Notes: generated from the letters alone by a model not told the origin. Shown: positions 9,119 to 19,884, numbered from the stretch's first letter. The stretch is DNA of 42,084 nt from Chara braunii (GCA_003427395.1 BFEA01000152.1:967372-1009455), one strand, 5' to 3'. A program made the numbers and translations.

Positions 9119-9790
9119 CTACTAACTTACCGGTGGCTCTTAGGGATGGTGGCGGCGACGACTAGTGGCTCGACAGGCTGAAGGAGCGACGGGCCGGAGG
9201 AGTGACGGGGCTGGAGGCGACGTGGAGGGCTTGCCGACAGTTCCGAGTGTGGAAGGTCGAATGGGCGGGGTAGGGCCGGTACTCCCGCCCAAAACGTTTG
9301 AAAACGGTGGCCTATTTGGGCCCTCTCCAGATCGATGGTCCAGATAGGCCGCCCTTTTAAAATCTTTTGGGCGGGCCTACCGGACCCGGTTCAATTTTTT
9401 TTCGGCCAGGCACCCTCCACAGGTCGTGGAGGCCTTCTGGCCCCAAAAAAAATCCAACCGACCCCTCTACTCCGATGCGCTATGGCCCACCAGGGGGAAG
9501 CCGTCCCGATGGACTGCCCTGGTTCCATTTGGCGATTGGGGCCCCAGTCCCATGTTTTTTATTGCCTTGATTCAAAGCCAGATGGTCATGAGCTGTCAGG
9601 AAAGCAGCAATGCACCAATATCGCACCGGAGGAAAGCAACGAACTCAATTGTCAACAACAACCCTTGTCTGGCCACCATCAACAATTCGTTCAGTGTGTT
9701 TTCTCCCACTTAGCACGAGGTACGCAAACTACGATCACACAACTCCTATACTAGCCTACACCAGTCACGTCACAACCGAAGTCGTCAGGA
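9119..9790. other. Unassigned G/C-rich stretch
   Basis: Several open frames overlap here, but none has a recognisable domain or motif. The sequence may contain further decayed repeat. Confidence 0.5.
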
Positions 9791-10621
9791 GCAGGCCCAA
9801 AGTACGGGTAGATGTCGCTCATGCAGACTTCCACAACGGACTAGGTACGTGCCTCTCTCTCTCTTTCGCCCCTCTGCTCACCACCTTCTCCCCACACCTT
9901 GTCCTTCACCTGAAGACCACCAACGTACCCTGCTGACCTTCTCTAACCCAGGCCCGATTATGGATGGCTGGGTGATTGTGCTTCTCCCATGCAGCCCCCA
10001 CCTTTTCCCCGCATGCGCTCGAGCTCTCTCTTCCACAGCGGCCACGTGCACTCAAACTAGCATCGCTCCCGTAATGCTCACAGGTGCTCGAATGAGTGAG
10101 AGTCAGGCGGGCACTTTCCTACATGGAAAGTGCTTGCATGTCCAAGGCAGCCTGGGCCTGCCGACTGCGTGCCCAGTAGCTTCACGTTGGGCCCAAGTGT
10201 CGGCGCCCCAGGTCCAATTCAGATAGTGGCCTGGAATTGAAGCACTTGGGTGCTCCCACTTGGAAGGTCTGCTTCCCCGCGGTGCTTGGAAGAGCTTGGA
10301 ATGCCCGAGTTGTCGCGGTTGCCTAGCATTGTGGGCGATTGGCGCCCCCAAAGGCGCTTGAAGTGCCGAAATTTAGGCCTCGTGGGGATATGCAGGCCTG
10401 CCTTCACTTAGGGCGGGCATAATACTTGCAGCGGGGCCCCTTATGAGTCGGCCGGGGACATGTATCCTCACAATGGAATTCTTCCAGATTGTTCTGTCGA
10501 AGGAGATGAGAGCGAGAGTGGGAAACAGTGGCTTTGGGCCCGGGTTCTCTATTCTTTGTGTCGACCATGTGCCTTTTCTGGTTGGGGTGAAACACATTCA
10601 TTCCTCAAATCCCGTCTAATG
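9791..10621 (+). repeat. Dispersed repeat R1, copy 1 (+)
   Basis: It shares ordered blocks with 35769-36739 and, in reverse, with about 20240-21060. The shared words are CCTGAAGACCACC (9909), a CTACATGGAA block (about 10130) and a GTAGCTTC-GGGCCC block. A hairpin word, GCCTTCACTTAGGGCGGGC, is near 10399. The repeat is rich in GGCC and has no convincing protein. It abuts the LTR of element 1. It may be a solo LTR or a non-autonomous element. Confidence 0.6.
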
Positions 10622-11897
10622 TGTTACATGGTGCGCGTGAAATGAGGGCCTTTTTCAGGCCCTGTGTTGTTTTCAGCCTAAAAGCCTAAAAACAAGGGCC
10701 TACAGTCCCTGTGTCGTTTTCAGCCTAAAAGCCTGAAAACAAGGGCCTACAAGCCCTATGTCATTTCAGCCTGAAAACAAGGGCCTACATGCCTTGTGTC
10801 GTTTCACCCTAAAACAGGGCTCTCCAGGCCCTGAGTCTTTTCAGCCTGAAACGGAGGGCCATTTTCAGGCCCTCATAAGATGGACCTGCCCCGGAACTTA
10901 GGCACCAGACCAGGGTTTTAGCACATGCCATTTTGGGCCTATTGTCAAGACAACCTTTGTTTGAGCTTCAACGCTAGGGTCTGATATGTTTTGGCATTGG
11001 CAAGAGCAGCCTCCTGGACGTGCCAGCACTATATAAGACTGGCCCGCCCCGCAGGCTGCAGGTAGTTCATAGGGACTTCCCAGGCACTTCACGTGCAGTT
11101 TAGGAGGCAGGAGGTAGTCTTCAGGATTCGGCAGCAGGACTCTGGAGGAGTGCTGTAGTAGTAGTAGTAGCATTAGCAGTAACCATCAACGTTGGGCACT
11201 AGTAGGAGTTAGAGTAGCACTAGAGAGAGAGAGGGATTGGGCGGAGGCCATGACACAGAGAGAGAGAGAGAGGGAGTTCTTCTTCTTCCTCCTCTCAGTC
11301 GACCATCTCTTCCTTGCCGTCTCACTATTTGACTTCTCGGCCTCAGTAGACTACGAGCGAGAGAGAGGATTGGTGACATTTGGATCCAGACTCGACATTG
11401 GGCTTAAGACATTTAACGAGGGATTATCTGGGACTTGTATCGAAGACTTGGTGTTAACGAGATTCCCATCTTCCCTCTCTTCTTCGTCTGATCTCTTCCT
11501 CTTCGTCTGTGTATGGTCTTGACCTGGTACAATCTTCTTGTGTGTAGCGCCTGTCACCCTTCACACCTTGTGATGAGGATGATGTAGCGCCAATCCCCCT
11601 TCACACCTTGTGATGAGGATGATGTATGTTTGGTCCGCATTGCGACATTGATTGGGCTAGTCATTGGTATTCTAGCATTTCGCTACGTTGTCTTCTACTA
11701 CATGAGGAAGGTCACACTCGGTCATGTCAGGATTTATACCTAAGTCTTCCACTGCGCTACAAAGCACCATTTTTGTATGTATCAGGATGTACACTGCTTG
11801 TTGAGATTCTACTAGCACTGCATTGTCCATTCAGTCCTCTTCATCACATTGCGGATCCTTGGCTATATATGTACATCGCCCAACTGGGCATGTAACA
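10622..11897 (+). repeat. 5' LTR of element 1
   Basis: It starts TGTTACATG and ends TGTAACA, a perfect 7-base inverted pair, and is 1276 bases long. The U3 part (about 10640-10880) has tandem units built on AGCCTGAAAACAAGGGCCTA, giving many GGCC palindromes. A TATA box TATATAAG lies at 11030-11037. A 40-base direct duplication (11543 and 11583, word TGTAGCGCC) is absent from the other LTR's surviving part. The primer site follows after two bases. Confidence 0.93.
11030..11037 (+). promoter_or_regulatory. TATA box of the element 1 5' LTR
   Basis: TATATAAG lies in the middle of the LTR. The equivalent place in the 3' LTR reads TATATAGG (18945-18952). It would start element transcription a few tens of bases downstream. 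Confidence 0.75.
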
Positions 11898-11899
11898 GT

Positions 11900-11911
11900 T
11901 GGCATCGGAGC
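11900..11911 (+). other. Primer binding site, initiator-Met tRNA type
   Basis: TGGCATCGGAGC lies two bases after the LTR end and differs by two bases from the common plant site TGGTATCAGAGC. It is where the tRNA primes minus-strand synthesis. Confidence 0.85.
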
Positions 11912-12753
11912 ACTGCATGTGAATCAGGACAACCTGATCTGAGACGTGTGCGGGGACCAAGTAGTTAATTAGTTTTGATCGATTGATTGATTAGAGAATA
12001 CTAATTAGCCCCCAAAATCACGATTTTGACCTCACTGCCGAAAATGGATTTTTTTTTTTTTTTCTTTTCTTGGATTTTGTATTCCCTCTATTTCTGTTGT
12101 GGAAAATCGCAATAGCGCAACACCTGAAATTTCTGTTTTCGTTTTTCTTCTGAAAATCCGAAATTTCATTGTTGGAAATGCGGAATATCTTTTTCTCAAA
12201 AATTTCGATTTTCTTATGCAGTTTCTCGTTATGTAGAAATCCGGAACATTTCTTTTCCGAAATTCGTTTTTTTTTTTAAATGACACGGGAAATACCTCTT
12301 GCAGTTATCATTTTCCAAACTGCACGTACTCTCATTTGAGTAATTTTGAACATTTGTTTGTAGTTTCTGTTCGAAATTCTTATCGGACACTCGTCTGTAG
12401 TTTGAAGGTTCGAGTTTTTTTTTCTCATTCATAATTTCGCACCTCAGGGGGATATGGGAGGCCTACTGAACTGGCAAATGAGTTTTGGAAGTTCAAACTT
12501 TTCTTTTTTTGATTAGTGGCTCCTTGTCTAACCGATTTAATCCACCCAGCCCTCCCCACCTATGTTGTTGCCCCCTCTGGTCTTATCTTCTTTATGTCTT
12601 CGGGTACTTGGTAAGTTGCCACGTCAGCAGGCCACATCAGCAGACCACGTCAGCAGACCATTTTAGCAGGCCACGTCAGCAGGCCACGATAGTCGACAAC
12701 AGTGCCACGTCAACGGCAGGGAGTACCATGTCAGCAGGCCCCCAACCTGGTCT
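11912..12753 (+). other. Leader of element 1 with 13-base repeats
   Basis: This is the untranslated stretch between the primer site and gag. It is AT-rich at about 12000-12440. Five tandem 13-base units of the type CCACGTCAGCAGG occupy 12619-12683, and related words continue to about 12740. The repeats may be part of an RNA packaging or structured leader, but that is inference. Confidence 0.7.
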
Positions 12754-14126
12754 ATGCTCACGCGCTCGCAAACAACCGTCATGGACCAGAAGTCTGGGGA
12801 AACGGACGTGGCCTATCAGGCCCGGATGCTGCTTCTGATTATCGAAGCCAAGCAACGGTCGGATGCAGTAGCAGCCGCAACAAAGAAGAAGGCGGAGGAC
12901 GTCGAGAAGGCACGTCTGTTGGCAAGTGAACAACAACGCCAACAAGACGAGGCAGCAGCAAAGGCTGCCGATGAAGAACGAATTCAACGACGTGAGAAGA
13001 TATTCAGCGGAGAGCGAGCTTTGCTCACAATGGCAGCGGACTGGCGGGCCGAGGTCGAGACTGGTAAGATGGAAGAGAGTGAAATCAAGATCGCTCCGAT
13101 CGCCTCGAGGCTTTGGAGATTGACGTCGGATCCCTCAAGGATGGCCTGCAGTGACAGCAAACCGCAACGCAGCAGTTGGAGGAGAGGATGTGTATTGCCG
13201 CCACCCACTCGAGCTCGGAACCGCGCGAGACGACTCCAAGGTTCGATGATTAGGAGATCTTCTGCGACTCGACTAAGAGGGACCCGATTCCATGGTTTCG
13301 CAAGTTCGAGCTCAAGTTGCAGCTCCACCACGTGAGCGAACACGAGCACCACATGTACTTATACTGCCGGTCGGGGGGCGCGTGCCAAGCATGGTTGGAC
13401 AATCTCTTGTCCAAGTACAGAGTGGTGGCTGTCGACTTGCACACCAAGATCAACTGGGATGATTGAAAGGCGGTGTGGCATAAGCGGTTCCAAGTTGAGC
13501 CGTCGGAGATCAAGGCAATGGACAAGCTGATGACCTTCGAACAAGGCACGCTGCCGAGTGTTGACTGGATTGCCGAGTACCAACGCTTGACATCCGTCCC
13601 AGACATTCAAATGGACTTCAAGGCCATCAAACACTACTTCATCTCGAAGTTGTGTCTAGCGTTGGGCAATGCCTTGACTCACGTCGAGGACACCCTGACG
13701 ACACTGGCGGAGCTCCTCGATAAGGCCGCGCAGATTATTGTCATGAACATGGAGGCTAAGAACCTCCATTGTTCGTCTGCGATAGGCCCGAGCAGAGATC
13801 AGCATCGACCAAAAGTGGCTGTGGTCGCGGTGGCAACGCCAAACGACCAAACTAGCGAGACCGTGTCTGCCAATGAAGGGGATAGACTCGCACCCGTTCG
13901 GGATGGTGGCCGCCCCGGCAAAGGCCGAGGACGAGGCAAGGCGAAGACAAACACCGCATCTAGCCTCGGGCCCGACGTAGCAGCTCTAGCCCCATGGTCC
14001 CCCTACGGTCTCTCCGAGTAAGCATACAAGGCATGCACGAGATTCCACTATTGTCTGTGGTGCAACAACGATCTCCACGAGACAGTGGGCTGCCCGTCGA
14101 AAGGCAAGGGCAAATCGGGAAACTGA
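12754..14126 (+). pseudogene. gag of element 1 (capsid and CCHC knuckle)
   Basis: Gag forms the virus-like particle and binds element RNA. The start chosen is ATG 12754 (MLTRSQTTVMDQKSGE). A Lys/Glu/Ala-rich coiled-coil segment covers the first 110 residues or so. A frameshift near 13090 moves to another frame, which then runs to TGA 14124. The capsid core is recognisable at WFRKFELKLQLHHV, then AWLDNLLSKY, then VWHKRFQVEPSE, and later AIKHYFISKL. An Arg/Gly/Lys-rich patch precedes the knuckle C-x2-C-x4-H-x4-C (CLWCNNDLHETVGC, from 14052). In-frame stops lie at about 13153 (TGA), 13251 (TAG), 13464 (TGA) and 14019 (TAA). The pol frame overlaps the end of gag in the -1 frame, which may be original or a product of decay. 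Confidence 0.85.
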
Positions 14127-15098
14127 GCACCGTCGAGAGTGACTCGATGACACTCTCGACGCCTTTGGGACCGGTCGCTTCGCAGGTGACTGCCCTTCGT
14201 TTCGAGGCACGTGCTAAAGTCGATAGTCGTCTTTTATTATCTTACGAGGACTATGCTGCCCGATTTGTTTCTACGTTGGGTACTTGTGCTCAAGGACAAG
14301 ACGTGTGTGCAGCATCTTCTCCGTCCGGCAGTAGCGACTTATTGTCTTCAAGTGGTTCTTCACGGGATTCGGCGCGCGAGTTCAACATAGAGGTATTGGA
14401 CCCGCTCATGTCCGAGGATTTCACATGGCTTCCTCTCCCGACCACGGGGCGCTTGTCGGGACCACAATGCGCAGCATTATGTGCTCTTCTTCACACTTAC
14501 TTCTATGCACCACCAAGTTCGTCGACGGATGACGAAGCCGCGGTGGGGGACAGCCTTGAGTATGTTTCCAAGGTGGCCCGCGAGTTTCGCAAGCAGCGGT
14601 ACGATGACAACAATGCACCGCTCCTCTATGTCCGCATCCAAGTTGAGCAAGCGTCCTGCAACGCTTTGGTGGATAGCGCCGCGTCTCGCAATTTCATAAG
14701 CCAAACCTTTATGCAAAGGGATGGCCTTGACATACAAGTTCGGGAGAAGGCAAAGCCGACAGCTATCAAGTTGGCGGACGAAAGGACGCAGGAACTTATT
14801 GACCGCTACATCGAGGCCGTACCGGTGTATTTCGCACCTCATGCATGCGAACCGGTGACGTTCAATGCCTTGGCTTGCAAGTACGGATCACACGGTCAAC
14901 TTCCACCGGCGGACTTTTACCGTTCGCGACGATTTCGGTGTCGAAGTACCGAGTGCTATTCCTCTTCCACACCCTTCGATCCGATGCCAAGTGGTGACGG
15001 CCAAGTCATTCTGGGCTACGTGTGCTTATGAGCAGCCCGACGAAATCGGCCTATGTTTCCTACGGACCGTCGAGGTAGCCGACTCTTGACCCACGGAC
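14127..15098 (+). pseudogene. Protease region of element 1 pol
   Basis: Retropepsin cuts the polyprotein. The block YVRIQVEQASCNALVDSAAS starts near 14627. The active-site Asp codon is 14672-14674, but the usual Asp-Ser-Gly reads Asp-Ser-Ala. The second half, GMPWLASTDHTVNF (from about 14862), is in another frame. The DFDxILG segment normally before it is missing, so a short deletion with frameshift lies near 14860. The upstream part (14127-14600) is a Ser-rich spacer with no recognised domain. Confidence 0.78.
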
Positions 15099-16351
15099 TT
15101 GTCTTCGGAGCCCGTGTGGTGCGGTTGCTTGACGAGTTCATCGACAGCTTCGAGTCACCTACCGGTGTGGTACCGGATCGGCCGATCTCTCACGAGATCA
15201 TTCTTCAGGCCGGTGTTGTGCCGACGTAAAGGTTGCATTTACCGCATGAGCGAGGAGGAGCTTATAGTCCTCCACGCGCAACTCGATGACTTGTTGGACA
15301 AGGGCTGGATCCGCCCTAGTAGCTCTCCATATGGAGCGCCAGCTCTCTTCGTACAGAAGAAGAGCAAGGATCTACGATTGTGCATCGACTACCGCAAGCT
15401 CAAAGCGCAAACTGTCAAGAATGCGGGGCCTCCTCCTCGTATCGATGATCTTCTTGAGCGATTGGGCGACACAAAGTACTTCTCTAAGTTGGATTTGAAG
15501 TCGGGATACCATCAAATTTTGATCCGGTCGAACAATCGCTATAAATCCGCGTTCAAAACGCGGTATGGGCATTTTGAGTGGGTGGTCATGCCTTTTGGCC
15601 TCACCAACGCCCTGACGACATTTCAAGCAGCAATGACCAACGAGTTCGTGCGATGTTGGACCGGTTCGTGCTGGAGACACTCCGCCTACGTAGATGACAT
15701 TCTCGTCTATAGTCGGTCATTGGAGGATCATCTTGAGCACCTCCGACGAGTGTTGGAGACACTCCGCCGCGCCAAGTACAAAGCCAACCGTGACAAGTGC
15801 GAATTTGTTTGGCAAGAGTTGGAATACTTGGGCCATTTTGTCACACCGGAGGGTATCAGTCCATTGTCGGACAAGATTCAAGCCATCCAAGAGTGGCCGG
15901 AGGATGTCCGTTCGTTCCTTGGCCTTGCCGGCTACTACCAACGTTTTATCAAGGGATACTCGAAGATCGTGGCCCACTTGACCAAGCTTCAATACGAGGA
16001 TCAACCGTTTGACTTCGGGGAGGATGAGTGGGAATCATTTTTGGCTCTCAAAGTCGCGCTATTATATGCGGAGGTCTTGCGCATATACGACCCGCTATTG
16101 CCAACGCGTGTCACTACGGATGGGTCCGGCTATGGCATTGGGGCCGTCCTCGAGCAACACGATGGCGTGGANTGGCACCCGGTCGAGTATTTCAGCAAGA
16201 AAGTGCCCGTCGTGCACTCCATTAATGATGCACGCAAGAGGGAGCTCCTCACCTTCGTCCACACGCTCAAGTGGTGGCGGCACTTCCTCCTTGGCCGAAG
16301 TCAATTCTGATGGGTAAAGGACAACAATTCGTTGGTCTTTTACGAGACCCA
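15099..16351 (+). pseudogene. Reverse transcriptase and start of RNase H, element 1
   Basis: The frame is open for about 400 residues. RT landmarks are LLDKGWIRPSSSPYGAP, LRLCIDYRKLKAQTVKN, FSKLDLKSGYHQI and FEWVVMPFGLTNA. The catalytic YVDDILVYS motif has its first codon at 15687. YLGHFVTPEGI and RSFLGLAGYYQRFI follow. A short deletion near 15635-15660 shortens the stretch before YVDD. RNase H begins VTTDGSGYGIGAVLEQ near 16110, where the usual Ala after Asp is Gly. A single N lies at 16172. TGA at 16308 ends the frame just before WVKDNNSLVF, where related proteins continue. The assembly gap begins at 16352. Confidence 0.92.
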
Positions 16352-16746
16352 NNNNNNNNNNNNNNNNNNNNNNNNNNNNNNNNNNNNNNNNNNNNNNNNN
16401 NNNNNNNNNNNNNNNNNNNNNNNNNNNNNNNNNNNNNNNNNNNNNNNNNNNNNNNNNNNNNNNNNNNNNNNNNNNNNNNNNNNNNNNNNNNNNNNNNNNN
16501 NNNNNNNNNNNNNNNNNNNNNNNNNNNNNNNNNNNNNNNNNNNNNNNNNNNNNNNNNNNNNNNNNNNNNNNNNNNNNNNNNNNNNNNNNNNNNNNNNNNN
16601 NNNNNNNNNNNNNNNNNNNNNNNNNNNNNNNNNNNNNNNNNNNNNNNNNNNNNNNNNNNNNNNNNNNNNNNNNNNNNNNNNNNNNNNNNNNNNNNNNNNN
16701 NNNNNNNNNNNNNNNNNNNNNNNNNNNNNNNNNNNNNNNNNNNNNN
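16352..16746. other. Assembly gap (395 N)
   Basis: This is a run of N. The 93 bases before it (16259-16351) are repeated exactly after it (16747-16839), so the gap most likely sits at a scaffold join where one end was written twice. The true gap may be zero or negative in length. Confidence 0.95.
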
Positions 16747-17080
16747 CCACACGCTCAAGTGGTGGCGGCACTTCCTCCTTGGCCGAAGTCAATTCTGATG
16801 GGTAAAGGACAACAATTCGTTGGTCTTTTACGAGACCCAAGACACCGTTAACAACACCATTGCTCGACGGATGGCTTTCATCGACCAGTTCGACTTCTTT
16901 TCCGATCACATTCCGGGGAAGTCTAACCATTTTGCAAATGCTCTTTCACGATGTCCGGATCATTGTATCGCGATCTATTCAACCTTCGAGATCGATGACG
17001 ACTTGCGGGACAGCTTCATCCGCGACTACCAAGCCGACCCCGAGTTTCGCGACAAGTACGCGAATTGCTCCTCTCCTAAT
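16747..17080 (+). pseudogene. RNase H C-terminal part, element 1
   Basis: RNase H removes the RNA strand during replication. After the gap the words LKWWRHFLLGRSQF, TGA, then VFYETQDTVNN, MAFIDQFDFFSDHIPGKSN and FANALSRCPDH continue the RNase H and connection region of Ty3/gypsy pol. Without the duplicated 93 bases it joins the previous feature directly in the same order. Confidence 0.85.
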
Positions 17081-18115
17081 CCGACGCCTTCTCACTATCG
17101 GATCCAAGAAAGGTACTTGCTTGTCCACACGCGGGGGAAGGACCTTCTTTTTGTCCACACGCGGGGGAAGGACCTTCTTTGCATACCGAGTAACTCTCAC
17201 TTGCGTACACCGCTTCATGGTGAGTTCCACGACGCTCCCGCAACCGGACACTTTGGATTGGCCGACTTCGCGAGCGATTTTGGTGGCCCGACCTTCTTGG
17301 CGACATCACACGGTATTGCGAGTCATGCGAGGTTTGTCGACGCTGCATATCCCGCAACCATCGTCCGTACGGCGAGTTGCATCCATTACTGGTCCCCTTG
17401 CGCTGAAGGGAAGCGATTGCCATGGACATTACCGGGCCGTTCCCCAGGCACAAGACCGGTGTGGATGGGATTCTTACGGTGGTCGACCGATTCACCAAGT
17501 TCGCCATGTTTTGGCCTTGCCGCCATCATGCCAAGGCACCGAAGTTGGCCGAAGTTCTTTACGCCGGTTGGATTCGAACGAAGGGTTACCCCAAGGAAAT
17601 CGTCTGCGACTGCGCCACTCGGTTCATGTTCGGTTTTTGGTTGGCGCTCGTAAAGCGATGGGGCTCATCTCTCAAGCCGGCTCGCCACCCCCAAACCGAT
17701 GGCCAAACAGAGATGGCGCATCAGACCGCACAGGTTCTCCTTCATACTCTCATCCGTCCCGACCAAAAAGATTGGGTTGAGCGGCTGCCGGATGTGGGGT
17801 TGGCATAAAACTCGTCCATCCACCCGACTGTCGGGATGTCGCCCTTCGAGTTCGAGCACGGCTCGCCGGTCACTTCTCAGATGGACACAATCATTCTACG
17901 AACGGCCGAGAGCGGCGACCATCTTCTTTTCTTGCGTCGAATGCAAGAGCTACTTGTCAAGGCACGCGACCAAATGGCTAAGACGCAACAACGCATGAGC
18001 CAACAGGCCAATCTAGAGTCTTCCTTTCCCATTCCGCGCCGACGATCTCGTTTGGGTTTCCGCCCCGGAATTCAGCCTTGAACAAGCTATCGCTCGCAAG
18101 CTCCTCCCAAAATGG
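17081..18115 (+). pseudogene. Integrase of element 1
   Basis: Integrase inserts the element DNA. The N-terminal zinc module starts HGEFHDAPATGHFG near 17217, but frameshifts scramble the Cys pair. A 30-base in-frame tandem duplication (17121 and 17151) precedes it. The catalytic core reads MDITGPFPRHKTGVDG (first Asp, from 17422) and EIVCDCATRF (second Asp). HPQTDGQTEMAHQTAQ supplies the catalytic Glu. A TAA at about 17806 interrupts LPDVGLA-NSSIHPTVGMSPFE. The C-terminal part (LLVKARDQMAKTQQRMSQQA) ends in a frameshift near 18010. Confidence 0.88.
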
Positions 18116-18556
18116 ATGGGGCCCCGGCCGATCGTGGCACCCGCTGGGGACGCACCCGGAGGACCTTCCTTCACCATTCAGGTGCCTGTCCACTTGCCCG
18201 TCTACCCGGTGTTTCATTGCTCCAAGTTGGCTCTTTACACGTCAGAGGAACATGATGATTTTCCCGGGCGACGATCACAAGACCCACCCTCTATGGACGG
18301 TGTTCAGGAGGTCGGCGACATCATCTCCCAGCGACGCTGCGGCAACAGGCCAACCGAGTACTTGGTACAGTTTGCGTTCTGCATTCACAAAGCTGACCAT
18401 TGGTTGGCCCGTGCGGAACTCCAAGCAACAGCTCCGGATGTTCTCGCACGCTACGCAGGATGCAAGGCAAGCTGGTACCTTCGGCTCCACGTTGCAACCA
18501 TGTCCAGGTTCCACCTTCAGATCGCCAGCTTCGCCCTTGACCCGGCTTCACTTCAT
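18116..18556 (+). pseudogene. Chromodomain-like C-terminus of element 1
   Basis: The chromodomain is thought to guide integration towards marked chromatin. YPVFHCSKLALYTSEE marks the integrase end. The chromodomain follows as EVGDIISQRRCGNRPTEYLV, QFAFCIHKADHWLARAEL and TAPDVLARYAG (about 18310-18460). The aromatic and hydrophobic pattern fits the chromovirus tail. The frame stays open to about 18640, past the polypurine tract, so the true stop is uncertain. Confidence 0.78.
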
Positions 18557-18569
18557 AAGGAAGGGGGGG
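18557..18569 (+). other. Polypurine tract of element 1
   Basis: AAGGAAGGGGGGG lies directly before the 3' LTR start TGTTACATG and would prime plus-strand DNA synthesis. Confidence 0.9.
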
Positions 18570-19541
18570 TGTTACATGCTGCGCCTGCAACAGGCTGCAC
18601 GGGCCACTTTCAGGCCCGTGACGTTCTCAGGCCGAAAGCCTGAAAACAAGGGCCTACAGGCCCCTTGTCGTTTCAGCCTGAAAGCCTGAAAACAAGGGCC
18701 TACAGGCCCTGTGTCATTTCAGCCTAAATCAGGGCCTTTCCAGCCCTGAGTCTTTTCAGCCTGAAATGGAGGGCCATTTTCAGGCCCTCATGAGTTCGAC
18801 CTGCCCTGAAACTCAGGCACCAAACCAGGGTTTTAGCACAGGCCATTCTGGGCCTGTTTTCAAGACAACCCCTGGTTGAGCTTCAACGCCAGGATCTGGT
18901 ACGTTTCGGCATTGGCAAGAGCAGCCTCCTGGACGGGCCAGCATTATATAGGACTGGCCCGCCCTGCAGGCTGCAGGTAGTTCCTAGGTACTTCCCAGGC
19001 ACTTCATGTGCAGTTCAGGAGGCAGGAGGTAGTCTTCAGGATTTGGCAGCAGGAGTAGCAGTAGCGCTAGCAGTAGTCTTCAGCGCTGGGCGCTAGTAGC
19101 GTGAGCAGTAGTCTTCAGCGCTGGGCGCTAATAGGAGCTAGAGTAGTACTGGAGAGAGAGAGATTGGGCGGAGGCCAGGGAGACTTACCTGCAGCGCCAT
19201 AGTTCCAGCTCCGTCTTCGAGGTACCTGCAGCACAGCGCTAACTTCACAGGTTAGTACCTGGCACATGGGAGAGAGAGAGTTGTTCTTCTTCCTGTTTTC
19301 AGTCCACCATCTCCCTCTCACCCTCTCGCTACCTGACTTCACTGCATCAGCAGACTATGAGAGAGCGGGCTTGGTGACATTCGGATCCAGACCCGACATT
19401 GGGCTTCGGACATTTTGACGAGGGATTATTTGGGACTTGTAACAAACTCTTGGTGTTGACGACATTCCCATCTCCCCCCCCTCCTCTTCGTCTGTTCCCC
19501 TCCTCTTCATCTGTGCATGATTTGGACCTGGGGCAAGTTGT
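18570..19541 (+). repeat. 3' LTR of element 1, shortened
   Basis: It starts TGTTACATG and follows the 5' LTR through the U3 repeats, the TATA-like box (18945) and the GGATCCAGAC block. Similarity stops near GGACCTGGGGCAAG (about 19535). About 360 bases present at the end of the 5' LTR, including the terminal TGTAACA, are absent. It has its own 35-base tandem duplication (19069 and 19104, word AGCAGTAGTCTTC). Confidence 0.88.
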
Positions 19542-19832
19542 GGTTTAAGGAGTAATAATGAGAGTAATCAATGCCGTGCACGGGTTCTTTCAGCCTTATG
19601 GAAAGAAGCGCCAGAGTTGGGAATTGATCCATTTGACTTCTTGGCGGAAAACGAACCAGGCTGGTCTTCCCCCAAAAAGAGAACTTCAGAAAAGAGCACA
19701 ATAATTTTCAGTTGAGTTTGTCACTCTGTTTGGGTGGTGGAATGTTTTTCGTTTCTTAGCTGTGGTGCTATGGTTTGTGACTTTGTGCTGTTGATCTTAC
19801 TCGCTGTTCTTTTTTTTTTCTTTTGTATGCAG
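19542..19832 (+). other. Intron or 5' flank before the first visible exon of the CLEC16A/GFS9 homologue
   Basis: It ends in a pyrimidine-rich tract and TGTATGCAG, a good 3' splice site. No start exon of the family was found here. Confidence 0.6.
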
Positions 19833-19884
19833 GTACCTCTACGACCTGTTGCAGAAATACCCCATCATAACAGATTCTAACAAG
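19833..19884 (+). CDS. TT9: CLEC16A/GFS9 (TT9) homologue, exon encoding the start of the FPL domain
   Basis: The exon encodes YLYDLLQKYPIITDSNK. It corresponds to the IRYLYHVL-type segment of human CLEC16A and the LRYLTDQLQK segment of Arabidopsis GFS9/TT9, at the beginning of the FPL domain. The first base completes a codon from an upstream exon, expected to be Arg. The flanking sites are TTTTGTATGCAG before and GTAATT after. The start exon, which in the family begins with Met-Trp and contains DRFSL, is not visible upstream in this window. Relatives act in membrane trafficking, in endosome and mitophagy control in animals and in Golgi-vacuole transport and pigment accumulation in plants. Confidence 0.85.

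Larger units (their letters stand above)
10622..18569 (+). mobile_element. Element 1: Ty3/gypsy chromodomain retrotransposon, 5' LTR and internal region
   Basis: The order is LTR, Met-type primer site, gag with CCHC knuckle, protease, RT, RNase H, integrase, chromodomain and polypurine tract. A shortened 3' LTR (18570-about 19541) completes the element. Integrase lies after RT-RNase H, the Ty3 order, and the C-terminal chromodomain points to the chromovirus branch. Every gene has stops or frameshifts, and the two LTRs differ visibly in substitutions and in private duplications, so the copy is old. An N gap lies in the RNase H region. No target-site duplication can be confirmed because the 3' end is missing. 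Confidence 0.93.

Noticed and set aside
10617-19561. Target-site duplication TAATG flanking element 1
   Set aside because: TAATG precedes the 5' LTR and also occurs near 19557, but the 3' LTR end is missing, so the second occurrence is not at an LTR border.
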